NCBI GenBank assembly: GCA_049968515.1
Contig: JBMFQR010000004.1
Coordinates: forward strand, 1-64,000
DNA: 64,000 bases
Reading direction: 5' to 3'
Origin: JAOACQ01 sp049968515
GTDB taxonomy: Bacteria > Spirochaetota > Brevinematia > Brevinematales > JAOACQ01
In this document: piece by piece, positions 34,331 to 43,031 of the stretch
Layout: each line of letters starts with the position of its first letter
Numbering within the stretch: position 1 is the stretch's first letter
Program-made: the position numbers and the translations under genes
Notes under the pieces: generated by a model
Seen by the model: the letters and a program-made list of their open reading frames with translations, nothing else
Database searches by the model: none
Told to the model about the DNA's origin: nothing

Positions 34331-35468
34331 TTTTTAAATCCATAAGAATTTTTTCTGCTACCTTTCTAAGTATAGGTGGAGAACCAAGTTTTTCCTTAAT
34401 TATCCTGCAATTATTCAAAAAGATTTTTCTTTCATCTTCACCCATATTGATTAATCGAAGAGCCTCATCAGAAATTTTATATTCGTTACATTCCTTCTGG
34501 AGAAGTTCAGGAAAGACCTTTTTATCAAGAATGATATTTGGCATTCCAATCATCTTCTTCTTTACAAGAAGACTTCCCAGAAAAAATGATAAATTTGAGA
34601 TTTTATAGCATATTATAACTGGCTTTTCAAATATAGCACTTTCAAGTGTGGTAGTTCCGGATGCAGCTATGATTAAATCTGAAGCCTTCATTATTGAATA
34701 GGCCTCATTTTCAATAAGTTTAATGTTGTTAAGTCCATATTTTTCAATCTTTTTTGAAATTATTGGGAAGAAATCTGGATGGGCGGATGAGACAATAAAT
34801 TCTGCCTCAATATTTTTGGATATTAAATTAACCGATTTAAGCATAATCTCCGTGAGATTATTCACTTCCTGATATCTGCTTCCGGGAAATATACCTATTA
34901 TTTTTTTCTTTCTGTCAATTTTATATTTTTCATAAAAACCTTCATCAAACCTGAAATTTTCAATATTTTCTAAAATTGGATGTCCGTAATAAAATGCTTT
35001 ATCGGTATATTTTTTATAAACAAGATAATCATCATAGAATGTTACAAAAAGAGCATTAACATATCTTGCTAATTTTGGTGCATTCCATTTTCCCCATATA
35101 GATACATGCGGTGGAAAGTAATAGTAAACAGGAATTTTTAATTTTTTGCAAAATTTTGCTAGTGGAATATTAAAACCCTGGTGATCAACAAGAATAACTG
35201 CCATTACTTTGTTTTCTTTAAGATAATTTGTTGTAATCTTCCAGATTTTGCTATGGAAGTTCATAAATCTTAATGAGTCGGTCAGTCCTATTGCACTGTG
35301 TGTGACAGTTTCTTCAGAAATGAATCTCACCCCCTCCCTTAACATATTTTTACCACCATTTCCCACAAAAATTAGGGAGGGATCAAGCTTTTTCAGTTCT
35401 CTTATAAGATTTGCAGAGTGTATATCCCCTGAAATCTCACCTGCAGAAAAAAATAATCTTTTATTCAT
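34308..35468 (-). CDS. lpxB: Lipid-A-disaccharide synthase LpxB
   Basis: 386 residues, a GT-B glycosyltransferase of family 19 that joins lipid X and UDP-diacylglucosamine. The N-terminus (FFSAGEISGDIHSANLIREL), PPHVSIWG and LPGSRYQEVN-like FPGSRYQEVN, and ASGTTTLESA segments are diagnostic. It overlaps lpxA by eight bases. Confidence 0.95.
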   Translation of the reverse strand: MNKRLFFSAGEISGDIHSANLIRELKKLDPSLIFVGNGGKNMLREGVRFISEETVTHSAIGLTDSLRFMNFHSKIWKITTNYLKENKVMAVILVDHQGFNIPLAKFCKKLKIPVYYYFPPHVSIWGKWNAPKLARYVNALFVTFYDDYLVYKKYTDKAFYYGHPILENIENFRFDEGFYEKYKIDRKKKIIGIFPGSRYQEVNNLTEIMLKSVNLISKNIEAEFIVSSAHPDFFPIISKKIEKYGLNNIKLIENEAYSIMKASDLIIAASGTTTLESAIFEKPVIICYKISNLSFFLGSLLVKKKMIGMPNIILDKKVFPELLQKECNEYKISDEALRLINMGEDERKIFLNNCRIIKEKLGSPPILRKVAEKILMDLKNGQDFSN

Positions 35469-36252
35469 AATGACAATTCAAAATTCCTCTTTTTGAAGCT
35501 TTCACAAACTCAATAATGTGCCTGACATACTGGTTTGAACTGTATTCTCTTTCAAGGATCGCAAGAGATTCGCTTCTTGTCCTTGTTATATCATACAATA
35601 TCTTATAGGCTTCTTTTATAACGTTTCTATCTTCCTGACCTATTCCCCTTCTCTTTAAGCCAACTGAGTTAATACCTCTGTATTCTGCAGGGCTACCCTC
35701 AACAAGTGAGTAGGGGGGAACATCCTGTGGTATTTTACTGAGTCCCGAGGCAATTGAATATTCACCAATTCTTGTATGTTGATGAACTGCCACATTACCA
35801 GAAAGAAAGACAAAATCTTCGACTGTGACATATCCGGCAAGCAAACATCCATTCGCAAGAACGACATTTTTGCCAAGTTTGCAGTTATGGGCAACATGGC
35901 TATTGGCCATTAGAAAACACTCATTCCCCACTATGGTTTTTTCTCCACTTCCTCCACTTACGGGAGTATGGATTGTAACGCCCTCTCTTATTATACAGTT
36001 TTCTCCGATTTCAATAAGTCCCTTTTCTCCATTATATGAATAGTCCTGTGGTGCTTCACCTATTGCAGCAAAAGAAACTATTCTTGTGCCTCTGCCGATT
36101 TTTACCCATCCAGTAATTCTTACAAGAGGACCTATCTCACAACCATCTGAAATTTCAATATCACCATCGATGACACAGTAAGGATGAATTTTCACATTAT
36201 TACCGAGTTTCACATCTTTTCCCAAAACTGCGGTTGGATGGATATCAGTCAT
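35461..36252 (-). CDS. lpxA: UDP-N-acetylglucosamine acyltransferase LpxA
   Basis: 263 residues, a left-handed beta-helix with hexapeptide repeats (about 1-190) and a C-terminal helical part. It adds the first acyl chain in lipid A synthesis. The catalytic His is in HVAHNC (about residue 120), and NVAVHQHTRIGEYS is conserved. The ATG at 36252 follows AAGGA at six to seven bases. It overlaps the STAS gene by eight bases. Confidence 0.95.
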   Translation of the reverse strand: MTDIHPTAVLGKDVKLGNNVKIHPYCVIDGDIEISDGCEIGPLVRITGWVKIGRGTRIVSFAAIGEAPQDYSYNGEKGLIEIGENCIIREGVTIHTPVSGGSGEKTIVGNECFLMANSHVAHNCKLGKNVVLANGCLLAGYVTVEDFVFLSGNVAVHQHTRIGEYSIASGLSKIPQDVPPYSLVEGSPAEYRGINSVGLKRRGIGQEDRNVIKEAYKILYDITRTRSESLAILEREYSSNQYVRHIIEFVKASKRGILNCHYE

Positions 36253-36757
36253 TTTTGTTCCTTTCAAGCTCTTTTTTCAGTAGTTCTTCGACTAAAGCAA
36301 ACCTCTTTTTATTTTCTGGAGTTAGTTCCATAAGATTCTGATGCGATTCTAATAAAAGCTTTATACTCTTATAATTTTTTTCAAGTTTCTTTTCGATTTC
36401 TTCTGTCAGGGAGATGTTTTTAAATTTTTCTCCCTCCTGAAGTGGTATAATTTCAAGCAGTCCCATATTTGAAAGAATTTCTTTAACCTTTTCTGAAGGA
36501 TTTAAGATAATAACATCCGATTCTTTTGATTTCTTTTTTAACTTTTTTTGAACAGATATGATAATGCCAATGAATGAACTATCAAGATAGGTAGCGGAGG
36601 AAAGTTCAAAATATACGTCATCAACCTTTTCGGTTTCTATTTTTTCGGATAGATACATAAAAAGATCGGAACAGAACTCCATTGTTCCTTTTCCGTCTAC
36701 TTTTATTATATAGCTATCCTTTGCTTTACCAACAAGAACCTTTGAGGGCTCAGCCAT
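36245..36757 (-). CDS. STAS-domain protein in the envelope operon
   Basis: 170 residues. Residues about 1-110 form a STAS domain with YLDSSFIGIIISV, where Ser follows Asp as in anti-sigma factor antagonists; that Ser could be phosphorylated. A charged helical tail (about 115-170) follows. A kinase or sigma partner is not in the window. It sits between bactofilin and lpxA and has a GGAG site before the ATG. Confidence 0.8.
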   Translation of the reverse strand: MAEPSKVLVGKAKDSYIIKVDGKGTMEFCSDLFMYLSEKIETEKVDDVYFELSSATYLDSSFIGIIISVQKKLKKKSKESDVIILNPSEKVKEILSNMGLLEIIPLQEGEKFKNISLTEEIEKKLEKNYKSIKLLLESHQNLMELTPENKKRFALVEELLKKELERNKND

Positions 36758-36783
36758 AATTTCTCCTGTATGATAAGCCTTGT

Positions 36784-37230
36784 CTAAAAATCAAATTCTT
36801 TACTGGAGTATTGAGAATTTGAAACATTTTGATGAAAAATCTCGTCAATTTCATTTTTATTGAGTATTTTTGCTTCTCCTGTAAAAACCATCCCCTCTTC
36901 TCCCTTAAATTTTTTTGTCCAAAGATTTCCTATAAGCTTTCCGGTGGAAAGAATATCGACCCTTTCAGTGCAATAGATACTACCTTTGACCTTTCCTCCA
37001 ATTCTTACAGATCTTGCATAAATGTCACCAATAATCCTTCCCTTTTCACCCACAAGAACTGTACCAAAACTCCTTATTGTTCCCTTGAAGTCACCATCAA
37101 TCCTTAAAAGACCATCAGAGCGAAACTCTCCAGAAAAGGAATTTTTAATGCCTATAACACTGTTTGAAAAAATCTGGCCATTGCCCTCTTTTTCATACTT
37201 TATTTCATTAAGTGCTTCATTTTCTGACAC
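36784..37230 (-). CDS. Bactofilin
   Basis: 148 residues with a central beta-helix of the bactofilin family (about 25-110): SGEFRSDGLLRIDGDFKG then IGGKVKGSIYC and the short repeats between. The disordered N- and C-tails are usual. Bactofilins polymerise without nucleotide and recruit wall hydrolases. The upstream gene encodes an M23 peptidase, a pairing known for CcmA and Csd1 in Helicobacter and for spirochaete shape genes. Confidence 0.93.
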   Translation of the reverse strand: MSENEALNEIKYEKEGNGQIFSNSVIGIKNSFSGEFRSDGLLRIDGDFKGTIRSFGTVLVGEKGRIIGDIYARSVRIGGKVKGSIYCTERVDILSTGKLIGNLWTKKFKGEEGMVFTGEAKILNKNEIDEIFHQNVSNSQYSSKEFDF

Positions 37231-37263
37231 ATACTCCCCCGCTTTTTTATTAAAAAAGTTTTT

Positions 37264-38289
37264 TTATTGCAACATCTGAGTGAACGGGAGAGGATCAATT
37301 GGTTGTCCCCCCACTCTCACTTCAAAATGTAAATGGTAGCCTGTGGATTTTCCTGTCGAACCCACAAAGCCTATTGTTTGTCCCCTGCTTATAACTGCGC
37401 CGGGAAAGACTCCAGAGTTAAAGCCCATAAGATGGCCATATCTTGTGGAAAATCCATACTTGTGCTCAATTTCGACCATCCAGCCATAACCACCCATCCA
37501 TCCGGCAAACTTTACAACCCCATTTGCAGCAGCAAGCACAGGAGTGCCGGGGACAACAACCATATCCAGTCCCTGATGAAATTCTCTTGTCCAGGGATAG
37601 ACCGGATCCCTTCTGTAACCAAAGAAGGATGATATGTAAGCCTTCATTGTCAGAGGATACTGGGATGGTATCTCTTTCAAAAGCCTTTCATATGAATTCT
37701 TAAAAATGCCGACCCTGTAAATATCATTTTCCAGTGTTTTAAGCTCATTTTTTAACTTCTCTAATTCATTCAGCTCCCGTGGAAGATCTTTTGCAGTAGC
37801 TTCTTCTCCAACCCTCAGGTCCTTAATCTCACTTTTGGTTTCTTCTTCTCTTTTTATTACCTTCCCTATGTCTACCTTGAAGGCAGTAAATCTTCTTGAA
37901 AAGCTGTCTATGGCTTTCTTGTATTCTGCGATTAATGCCTTGTTGTATTCGCTCTGTGTTTTCAAAAAGATTAGCTGTCTCTGTGTTTGCTGATTATTAG
38001 ATATGGCAATAACGGAGGAAATTACTATCACAATGAGGATAAGTGAGAAGAAAAACATAATATAATTTGAAATCTGTATATTTATAATTCTCTTTTCAGA
38101 ATGGGGAACAATCATTAAGGTAAGCTTTTGTGAGCCTTTCTGGTGAATTCTGTAAGTTATTTTCTGTATTTCTCTCTTGAAGTTAGTAGATACCTCTTCA
38201 CACTTTTCTTTAAACTTTGCCCATTTTGATTTTTTATACATTTCAGCCTTTGATTTAAAGGCTGGTTTTTTTATTATTTCTTTTGCCAT
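37264..38289 (-). CDS. Membrane-anchored M23 (LytM-type) peptidoglycan peptidase
   Basis: 341 residues: a basic cytoplasmic N-terminus (1-75), one membrane segment (about 76-98), a coiled coil (about 100-195) and a LytM domain (about 215-335). The zinc site residues are in FHQGLDMV and HLHFEV, and an intermediate RYGHL is present. It would cut peptide cross-links in the periplasm and probably works with the bactofilin encoded next. It is the first gene of the seven-gene operon. Confidence 0.92.
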   Translation of the reverse strand: MAKEIIKKPAFKSKAEMYKKSKWAKFKEKCEEVSTNFKREIQKITYRIHQKGSQKLTLMIVPHSEKRIINIQISNYIMFFFSLILIVIVISSVIAISNNQQTQRQLIFLKTQSEYNKALIAEYKKAIDSFSRRFTAFKVDIGKVIKREEETKSEIKDLRVGEEATAKDLPRELNELEKLKNELKTLENDIYRVGIFKNSYERLLKEIPSQYPLTMKAYISSFFGYRRDPVYPWTREFHQGLDMVVVPGTPVLAAANGVVKFAGWMGGYGWMVEIEHKYGFSTRYGHLMGFNSGVFPGAVISRGQTIGFVGSTGKSTGYHLHFEVRVGGQPIDPLPFTQMLQ

Positions 38290-38351
38290 ATATTTTCCTC
38301 CATAAAGAAAATTTTAATTTTTTGAAACACTTCCTCATTATAAGCCCTTCT

Positions 38352-38380
38352 ATTATAAAATCAAGTTAAAACAAATTCAA
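38352..38380 (-). promoter_or_regulatory. Promoter of the M23-bactofilin-STAS-lpxAB-ruvX-lpxC operon
   Basis: On the minus strand TTGAAT (38375-38380) and TATAAT (38352-38357) are spaced by 17 bases, about 62 bases before the M23 start codon. Confidence 0.75.
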
Positions 38381-38434
38381 GATTTTTTTGTTAATTATTC
38401 CTGAAATATGCTATATAAAAAATTGCCAGTTAAT

Positions 38435-38508
38435 TCGGGTCACCGGGACTTGAACCCGGGGCCTCCTGGTCCCGAACCAGGCGCGCTACCAAACTGCGCT
38501 ATGACCCG
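38435..38508 (-). tRNA. tRNA-Pro (anticodon CGG)
   Basis: A 74-base cloverleaf with acceptor CGGGTCA/TGACCCG, anticodon stem CCTGG/CCAGG around loop TTCGGGA, and a T arm with GGTTCAAGTCC. The CCA end is not encoded. Confidence 0.97.
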
Positions 38509-38566
38509 CAATAAGCAAAAAATTTTACTGATAAGTTCTGGCGCCGCAGAATATGACAGCTATTTA

Positions 38567-38595
38567 ATTCTAAAAAATATTTTGTTTTATGTCAA
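38567..38595 (-). promoter_or_regulatory. Promoter of tRNA-Pro
   Basis: On the minus strand TTGACA (38590-38595) and TAGAAT (38567-38572) are spaced by 17 bases, about 58 bases upstream of the tRNA. Confidence 0.7.
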
Positions 38596-38631
38596 TTTAT
38601 ATTAAAATAAATTGCGTGGTTTCTATTTGTT

Positions 38632-40023
38632 ATGAAAAGTTTTAGTATTTTTCCTTATCTTTTTCTCCCTTTGACAGTAAGGATTCTTGAGGTTAAAAAG
38701 GTAGACTTTCATTATGATTTTGAAATGGGAATAAAGTTTAATTTAATAATTGGAAATGAGAGATTTGGTGAGATATATCTTCTTACAAATCAAGAAATTG
38801 ATGATGATAATTATCTTTTTTACAAAAGATTACTGGATGAAATTACCGATACAAAATTTTTGAGAACATTGCTTAAAAAGAAGGTTCATATTCAGAATAG
38901 AGGTTTCATAGGGAAAGATTTCCATTTTGAAAAATCTACTGGCTTTTCTTTTGAAAAGTCAATGAAAGATTTTAAGTTGCTTGCTGATTTTGTATTAAAT
39001 GATGGAATTCTAAAGAAGTTTTTTGATTATTTTGAGATTAAAGAGGGAGATATATCCTTGCTTGAAAAAAAGATATATCAGCTTCTTGTGTCTCCTACAG
39101 TGGACATAGAAAGATATCTTTTTCAGCTGCCGGATAATAAGCTTCAACTTTTACTCAATCATATTTTGTCGAAAAAAATAGCCTCAGTTGATATGCTTGC
39201 TTCCTACATAAGAAACTTAAAAGAGGGGGGTGAAAAAATAATCCGGAATCTTTCGAGCAGGGTAAGAAAAGAGGTGGAAGAAAAGGTAAGAAGTGGTAGA
39301 ATATTTTCTACATACAGGTGGGCTGAGGAGGTAAGTTACATTATTAATAGAAATCTCCTTGTTGCTTCAAGAGAACTGGATATATCGCTACCATTTTTCC
39401 AGAGGTTTGAATTTATTAGAAAAGCCTATGAAGTAGCAATATTGAGAAAACAGATAGAAAGAAAGTCCTTGTCAGAGTGGCTGATTGAATTTTCTAAGGA
39501 AAAAAGAAATAAGGTTATTCTTTCAACTCCTCGAAAAATACTTGTTGAGGCATTAACATTTGTTGACAGAAAAGAAATTGAAGAGATTTTTTCCGGGATA
39601 ATATCTAAAAATGGAATAAAACTTTTGATAGAGGATGTTGAGTTTGCTTTTCAGTTAAGCGAGGAAGAAAGATTTTACTCTCTTTTGAAGATTTTCAGGA
39701 TTTTGAGAGAGATATATTACGAAGATATGTTATCAGGGCTTGATTTTGAAGTAGAAGTTAGAAAAATTATAAAATCTCCTTTGGATCTTGAGCTTGTTGT
39801 TGATGAGATAGGATTTGCAAAAGCTTTATTTGCCTTGAAGGGACTTGAAAAGGAATATATTGAAAAAATTATGAATGGCATATTAAAAAAGATATATGAT
39901 GATTTGATAGCTGGTAAAATAATGATAAAGGAGCATTATGATTCAAGGATAAAAGAATACAGAAATTCATTTTTAAGGACATCCTTGATTCTTAAAGATG
40001 AAGGAAGATTGAGTGATTTTTAG
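38632..40023 (+). CDS. Helical protein with FliG-like C-terminal segment, unknown function
   Basis: 463 residues with no signal peptide. The protein is mainly helical and rich in Lys, Glu and Leu. The C-terminal third (IIKSPLDLELVVDEIGFAKA then LALKG-like FALKGLEKEYIEKIMNGI) resembles the armadillo-like repeats of FliG, where a xxxLxxALKG motif precedes an MS-ring-facing helix; the same pattern may occur earlier (SPTVDIERYLFQLPDNKLQL). That resemblance is by eye only. No ribosome site is obvious. Flagellar or scaffold roles are possible, and nothing nearby confirms them. Confidence 0.5.
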   Translation: MKSFSIFPYLFLPLTVRILEVKKVDFHYDFEMGIKFNLIIGNERFGEIYLLTNQEIDDDNYLFYKRLLDEITDTKFLRTLLKKKVHIQNRGFIGKDFHFEKSTGFSFEKSMKDFKLLADFVLNDGILKKFFDYFEIKEGDISLLEKKIYQLLVSPTVDIERYLFQLPDNKLQLLLNHILSKKIASVDMLASYIRNLKEGGEKIIRNLSSRVRKEVEEKVRSGRIFSTYRWAEEVSYIINRNLLVASRELDISLPFFQRFEFIRKAYEVAILRKQIERKSLSEWLIEFSKEKRNKVILSTPRKILVEALTFVDRKEIEEIFSGIISKNGIKLLIEDVEFAFQLSEEERFYSLLKIFRILREIYYEDMLSGLDFEVEVRKIIKSPLDLELVVDEIGFAKALFALKGLEKEYIEKIMNGILKKIYDDLIAGKIMIKEHYDSRIKEYRNSFLRTSLILKDEGRLSDF

Positions 40024-40091
40024 TGGATTTTTTACCCACTTTGTTTTAAAATATAAATGATAATATAAGAATCAATTAACGGGAGTTAAAT

Positions 40092-40280
40092 ATGAAAAAG
40101 TTTTTCTTTCTTGCCTTCATAATCTCTTCTGGATTGATGGCAATATTAACTTGCTTGTTTGTTATTCTCTATTTCAGAGTTTTTCCGCATTTGTGGGTTT
40201 ATGTTTATCCACTGAGCTTTGTTTTCGGTATTTTTCTGGGGATACTTTTCTACGTAATAGTTAAAAAGTTTGTTGGTTAA
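40092..40280 (+). CDS. Small two-span membrane protein
   Basis: 62 residues with two hydrophobic segments (about 4-27 and 35-57) and a short aromatic loop. GGGAG eight bases before the ATG and a 17-base gap to the next gene support it as real. No family recognised. Confidence 0.55.
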   Translation: MKKFFFLAFIISSGLMAILTCLFVILYFRVFPHLWVYVYPLSFVFGIFLGILFYVIVKKFVG

Positions 40281-40297
40281 GAATCCGGAGGTTTTTT

Positions 40298-42292
40298 ATG
40301 AAGATTTTTAGAATTGTTTCTGTGATTTTATTGACTTTTATTACTGCTTTTTTAGTGCTCGGCAATGTTTTTCATAAAAACATAAGAAGGTATGTTGATG
40401 GTTCATATGTGGAACTTGAGTTGAATAATGAGATGATGAATGGTTTTGAAAAATTAAAAAAGGGCAATGCGGATTTTTTGCTTTATGTATACACAGATAA
40501 GAAGGTTTATAGAAACCTTGAAAAAATAACCATAGTGGCAAGGATTGAAAGAAAATCTCCCCGTGAATTGGTTGAGGGTGCAAAACTCAAAGTTAGCCTT
40601 TATGATAAAGCAGGGAATATCATAAGAAATATAGATGGGAGTGATAGTGTATTGCTTGTATATGATAAGAAGAACAAACTCTGGAAGGGGAATTTTTTTC
40701 CTATTAATACGGGGCTTGCGGGAGAAATAAAAATTGAAGTAACTGCATATATAGACACTCCTGAGGCAAGTGTATCCACAATTTATTCCGTATTTGTGGA
40801 AAGATCAAATTCCTTATATGTTTTACCTAAGGGACTTTCTTTTATGGGAATCAATTCAATTGAACGTATTTCAAAAAGGATAATACTTTCTCTTTATGGC
40901 AAAGAAGTTGATTGGACTTATATACCTGAGTGGTTGAATACAATTTCTGCAGATGGTGTGCTTATGAATGTTGGTCTGACCACAAGTTTTCAGGAGGAAA
41001 TTACAATGACCTCCCCATGGAATAGGGAAAAGCTTGCTGAATCTGATGCCCTTGCAGAAAGATTATCTCAGAGAGGAATGAGTTTTGCAGGTTATATTAA
41101 AGCCTTGAAGATTGAAGGGGCATATGTTGATAAAATTGGTTATAATCCCTCTTTTAATCTTACTGCCGATGGATTTTCAGAGGGTGGGTGTGTTTCTCTA
41201 CTGGATGAGAATAGGAAAAACTCTCTTATGAAGCTTTTTGTTTCCCTTATTCAGAATAAAAACTATACATATGTGGGTTTGTCGGATCTTTACCTTTATA
41301 ACGGAGAGGGTATTGAGCTTTGTGAGGTTTTCTTTAGAGATATACAATTTGCTTCCTCTGAATGGGAGGATCTCGATTTTACAAATAAGATAAAATTTTT
41401 CAGTGAAAAATTAAGGAATAAGGAGCTCTTAGAGGTCTTTGAGAGGTGGAAAAAGTATTATATTGCAGGGTATATAAGGGAGATTGTTGAGGCGTCAGGA
41501 CATACAAAACCGGTGTTTTATTATGTTGACTATGAAAACTTAAAGAAAGATTCTTCATTGATTGATGTTCTATTAAATAGTGGTGTTGATTTTGTTGTGG
41601 TTAATTTTAATATTCCTTACTTTGACCTTTTGAAGGAGATAAATGCTCTAAGGAATGATTATCTTTCCCTTTATGCAGATAAGCTAATTTTTTCATATGA
41701 GATTGACTACAAAAAAAATCTGGAATCTTCAAGTCTAAAACAGGGTGGAATTGAAGTATATTTTAATCTTTATGTTACAGCTATAAAGGAGATGAGCAGG
41801 AAATTTAATGTTAAGGGAATAATGATTAATGACCTTTACAATGTTATGTCTGGTAAGCGAGGGCCATATTCTCCCCTCGAATGGATGTTTGGTGTGGGCA
41901 AGATAATATATAACTTTAAGTCAATTAACTCTAAAATGGCACTGGATATAGATTATTATTTTCCTATTAATATTGAGTATGAGAAGGAATTTGGGGTTTA
42001 TTTTAAAATGAAAAATCTATCTGATAGGGTTGTAAGAAACCTGAAGGTTGATTTTATAGATGATGATGGTAATGTAATAAGCAAGGAGAACCTTTCGGGT
42101 GAGTTAAAAACAGGAGATTTTCAGGAGAAAAATTTCAATCTCTTGATAAAGGAAAGAGATAAAAGTATGATGAAAGACAGCCATCTGATTGGAATAAAAC
42201 TAAGCTGGGAGGAGAAGACAGAAAAAGAAAATCCTATCTCAAGAAATTTTCTTTTCTTTGAAAACTTTAAGATTGCCTCTGTAACTAATTGA
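40298..42292 (+). CDS. Large exported protein with Ig-like flanks and a possible TIM-barrel middle
   Basis: 664 residues, not recognised. A signal peptide or anchor spans about 5-25. Residues about 60-165 look like an MG2-type Ig domain (VYTDKKVYRNLEKITIVARI, as in bacterial macroglobulins). The middle (about 200-545) alternates strands and helices in a barrel-like rhythm with segments such as ISADGVLMNVGLT, KPVFYYVDYEN and VKGIMINDLYN, which would suit a glycoside-hydrolase-like fold with Asp/Glu at strand ends. The C-terminal part (about 565-650) looks like another Ig sandwich. GGAGG precedes the ATG. Confidence 0.55.
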   Translation: MKIFRIVSVILLTFITAFLVLGNVFHKNIRRYVDGSYVELELNNEMMNGFEKLKKGNADFLLYVYTDKKVYRNLEKITIVARIERKSPRELVEGAKLKVSLYDKAGNIIRNIDGSDSVLLVYDKKNKLWKGNFFPINTGLAGEIKIEVTAYIDTPEASVSTIYSVFVERSNSLYVLPKGLSFMGINSIERISKRIILSLYGKEVDWTYIPEWLNTISADGVLMNVGLTTSFQEEITMTSPWNREKLAESDALAERLSQRGMSFAGYIKALKIEGAYVDKIGYNPSFNLTADGFSEGGCVSLLDENRKNSLMKLFVSLIQNKNYTYVGLSDLYLYNGEGIELCEVFFRDIQFASSEWEDLDFTNKIKFFSEKLRNKELLEVFERWKKYYIAGYIREIVEASGHTKPVFYYVDYENLKKDSSLIDVLLNSGVDFVVVNFNIPYFDLLKEINALRNDYLSLYADKLIFSYEIDYKKNLESSSLKQGGIEVYFNLYVTAIKEMSRKFNVKGIMINDLYNVMSGKRGPYSPLEWMFGVGKIIYNFKSINSKMALDIDYYFPINIEYEKEFGVYFKMKNLSDRVVRNLKVDFIDDDGNVISKENLSGELKTGDFQEKNFNLLIKERDKSMMKDSHLIGIKLSWEEKTEKENPISRNFLFFENFKIASVTN

Positions 42293-42377
42293 TTATCTTT
42301 ATTAAACCTTGTATCTCTTTTCCCTTTGTGCATCCAAAAACTATACTTCAGTTTAAATAGAAGTTGCCAAAAAGGTT

Positions 42378-43031
42378 TTACTTTTTATTTTTTACAAAAC
42401 TATTCTCTATATCTTTTAAAAAACTGGCTAAATTCTTTACTTTTTCGCTTTCTTTTTCTATGTTAATTAAATATGCTCCATCTGTATCAATTTCTACAAT
42501 TGCTCTATTTTTGCTTCTTTCATTTTTAAGTTCTTCACCTTCGATAGTCATAAAAAATACCTTTATGTGCTTTGTTATTTCACTTTGAAGCAGTTTTAAT
42601 TTCCAGTATCCTGTTTGAGCTATTCTTTCTCTTAATGTCGTTTTGGAAGAAATGATAAAGAGAACTTGGATTATAAGCAACAAGATCTACATCTGGCAAA
42701 TGCATTCCAAATTTTCCAAAATTAACCACTAGATTTTTTTTACTTTCTCAAGTTTATCAGAGAGTTTTTCTTTATTTAATTCATCTCCCTTGATAAGCTG
42801 GATATTAAAGTTTTTCAGTTCATCCTGTAAGTAATTTAAAAGTATCTCTTCCAGTAATCTTCCTTTGAAAGGCTTCCATGATTGTTCAGGGTCCCTGACT
42901 TTTTTATTAATCAAAAAGAAATATCTATTTTTTTCTTCTTCCAAAATTTTAGAAAGATTGGATATTCCTTCTTTTTTAATTCTTTCAAATATTATTGTTT
43001 TTAATTTTTTTAACTTGTTATTCTCTTTCAT
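42378..43031 (-). pseudogene. Type II restriction endonuclease gene with two single-base indels
   Basis: The 5' piece (42729-43031) contains EQSWKPFKGRLLEEILLNYL; the 3' piece (from 42683) contains IISSKTTLRERIAQTGYWKL, VFFMTIEGE and RAIVEIDTDG. These are features of BsaWI-like restriction enzymes. Between them the third frame reads NLVVNFGKFGMHLPDVDLVA and then YNPSSL. One base added to the A8 run near 42734-42741 and one T removed near 42655-42660 restore a continuous protein of about 217 residues with PD and K catalytic residues. The two shifts cancel, so both outer pieces are in the same frame. The start overlaps the end of the methyltransferase frame. Confidence 0.75.
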
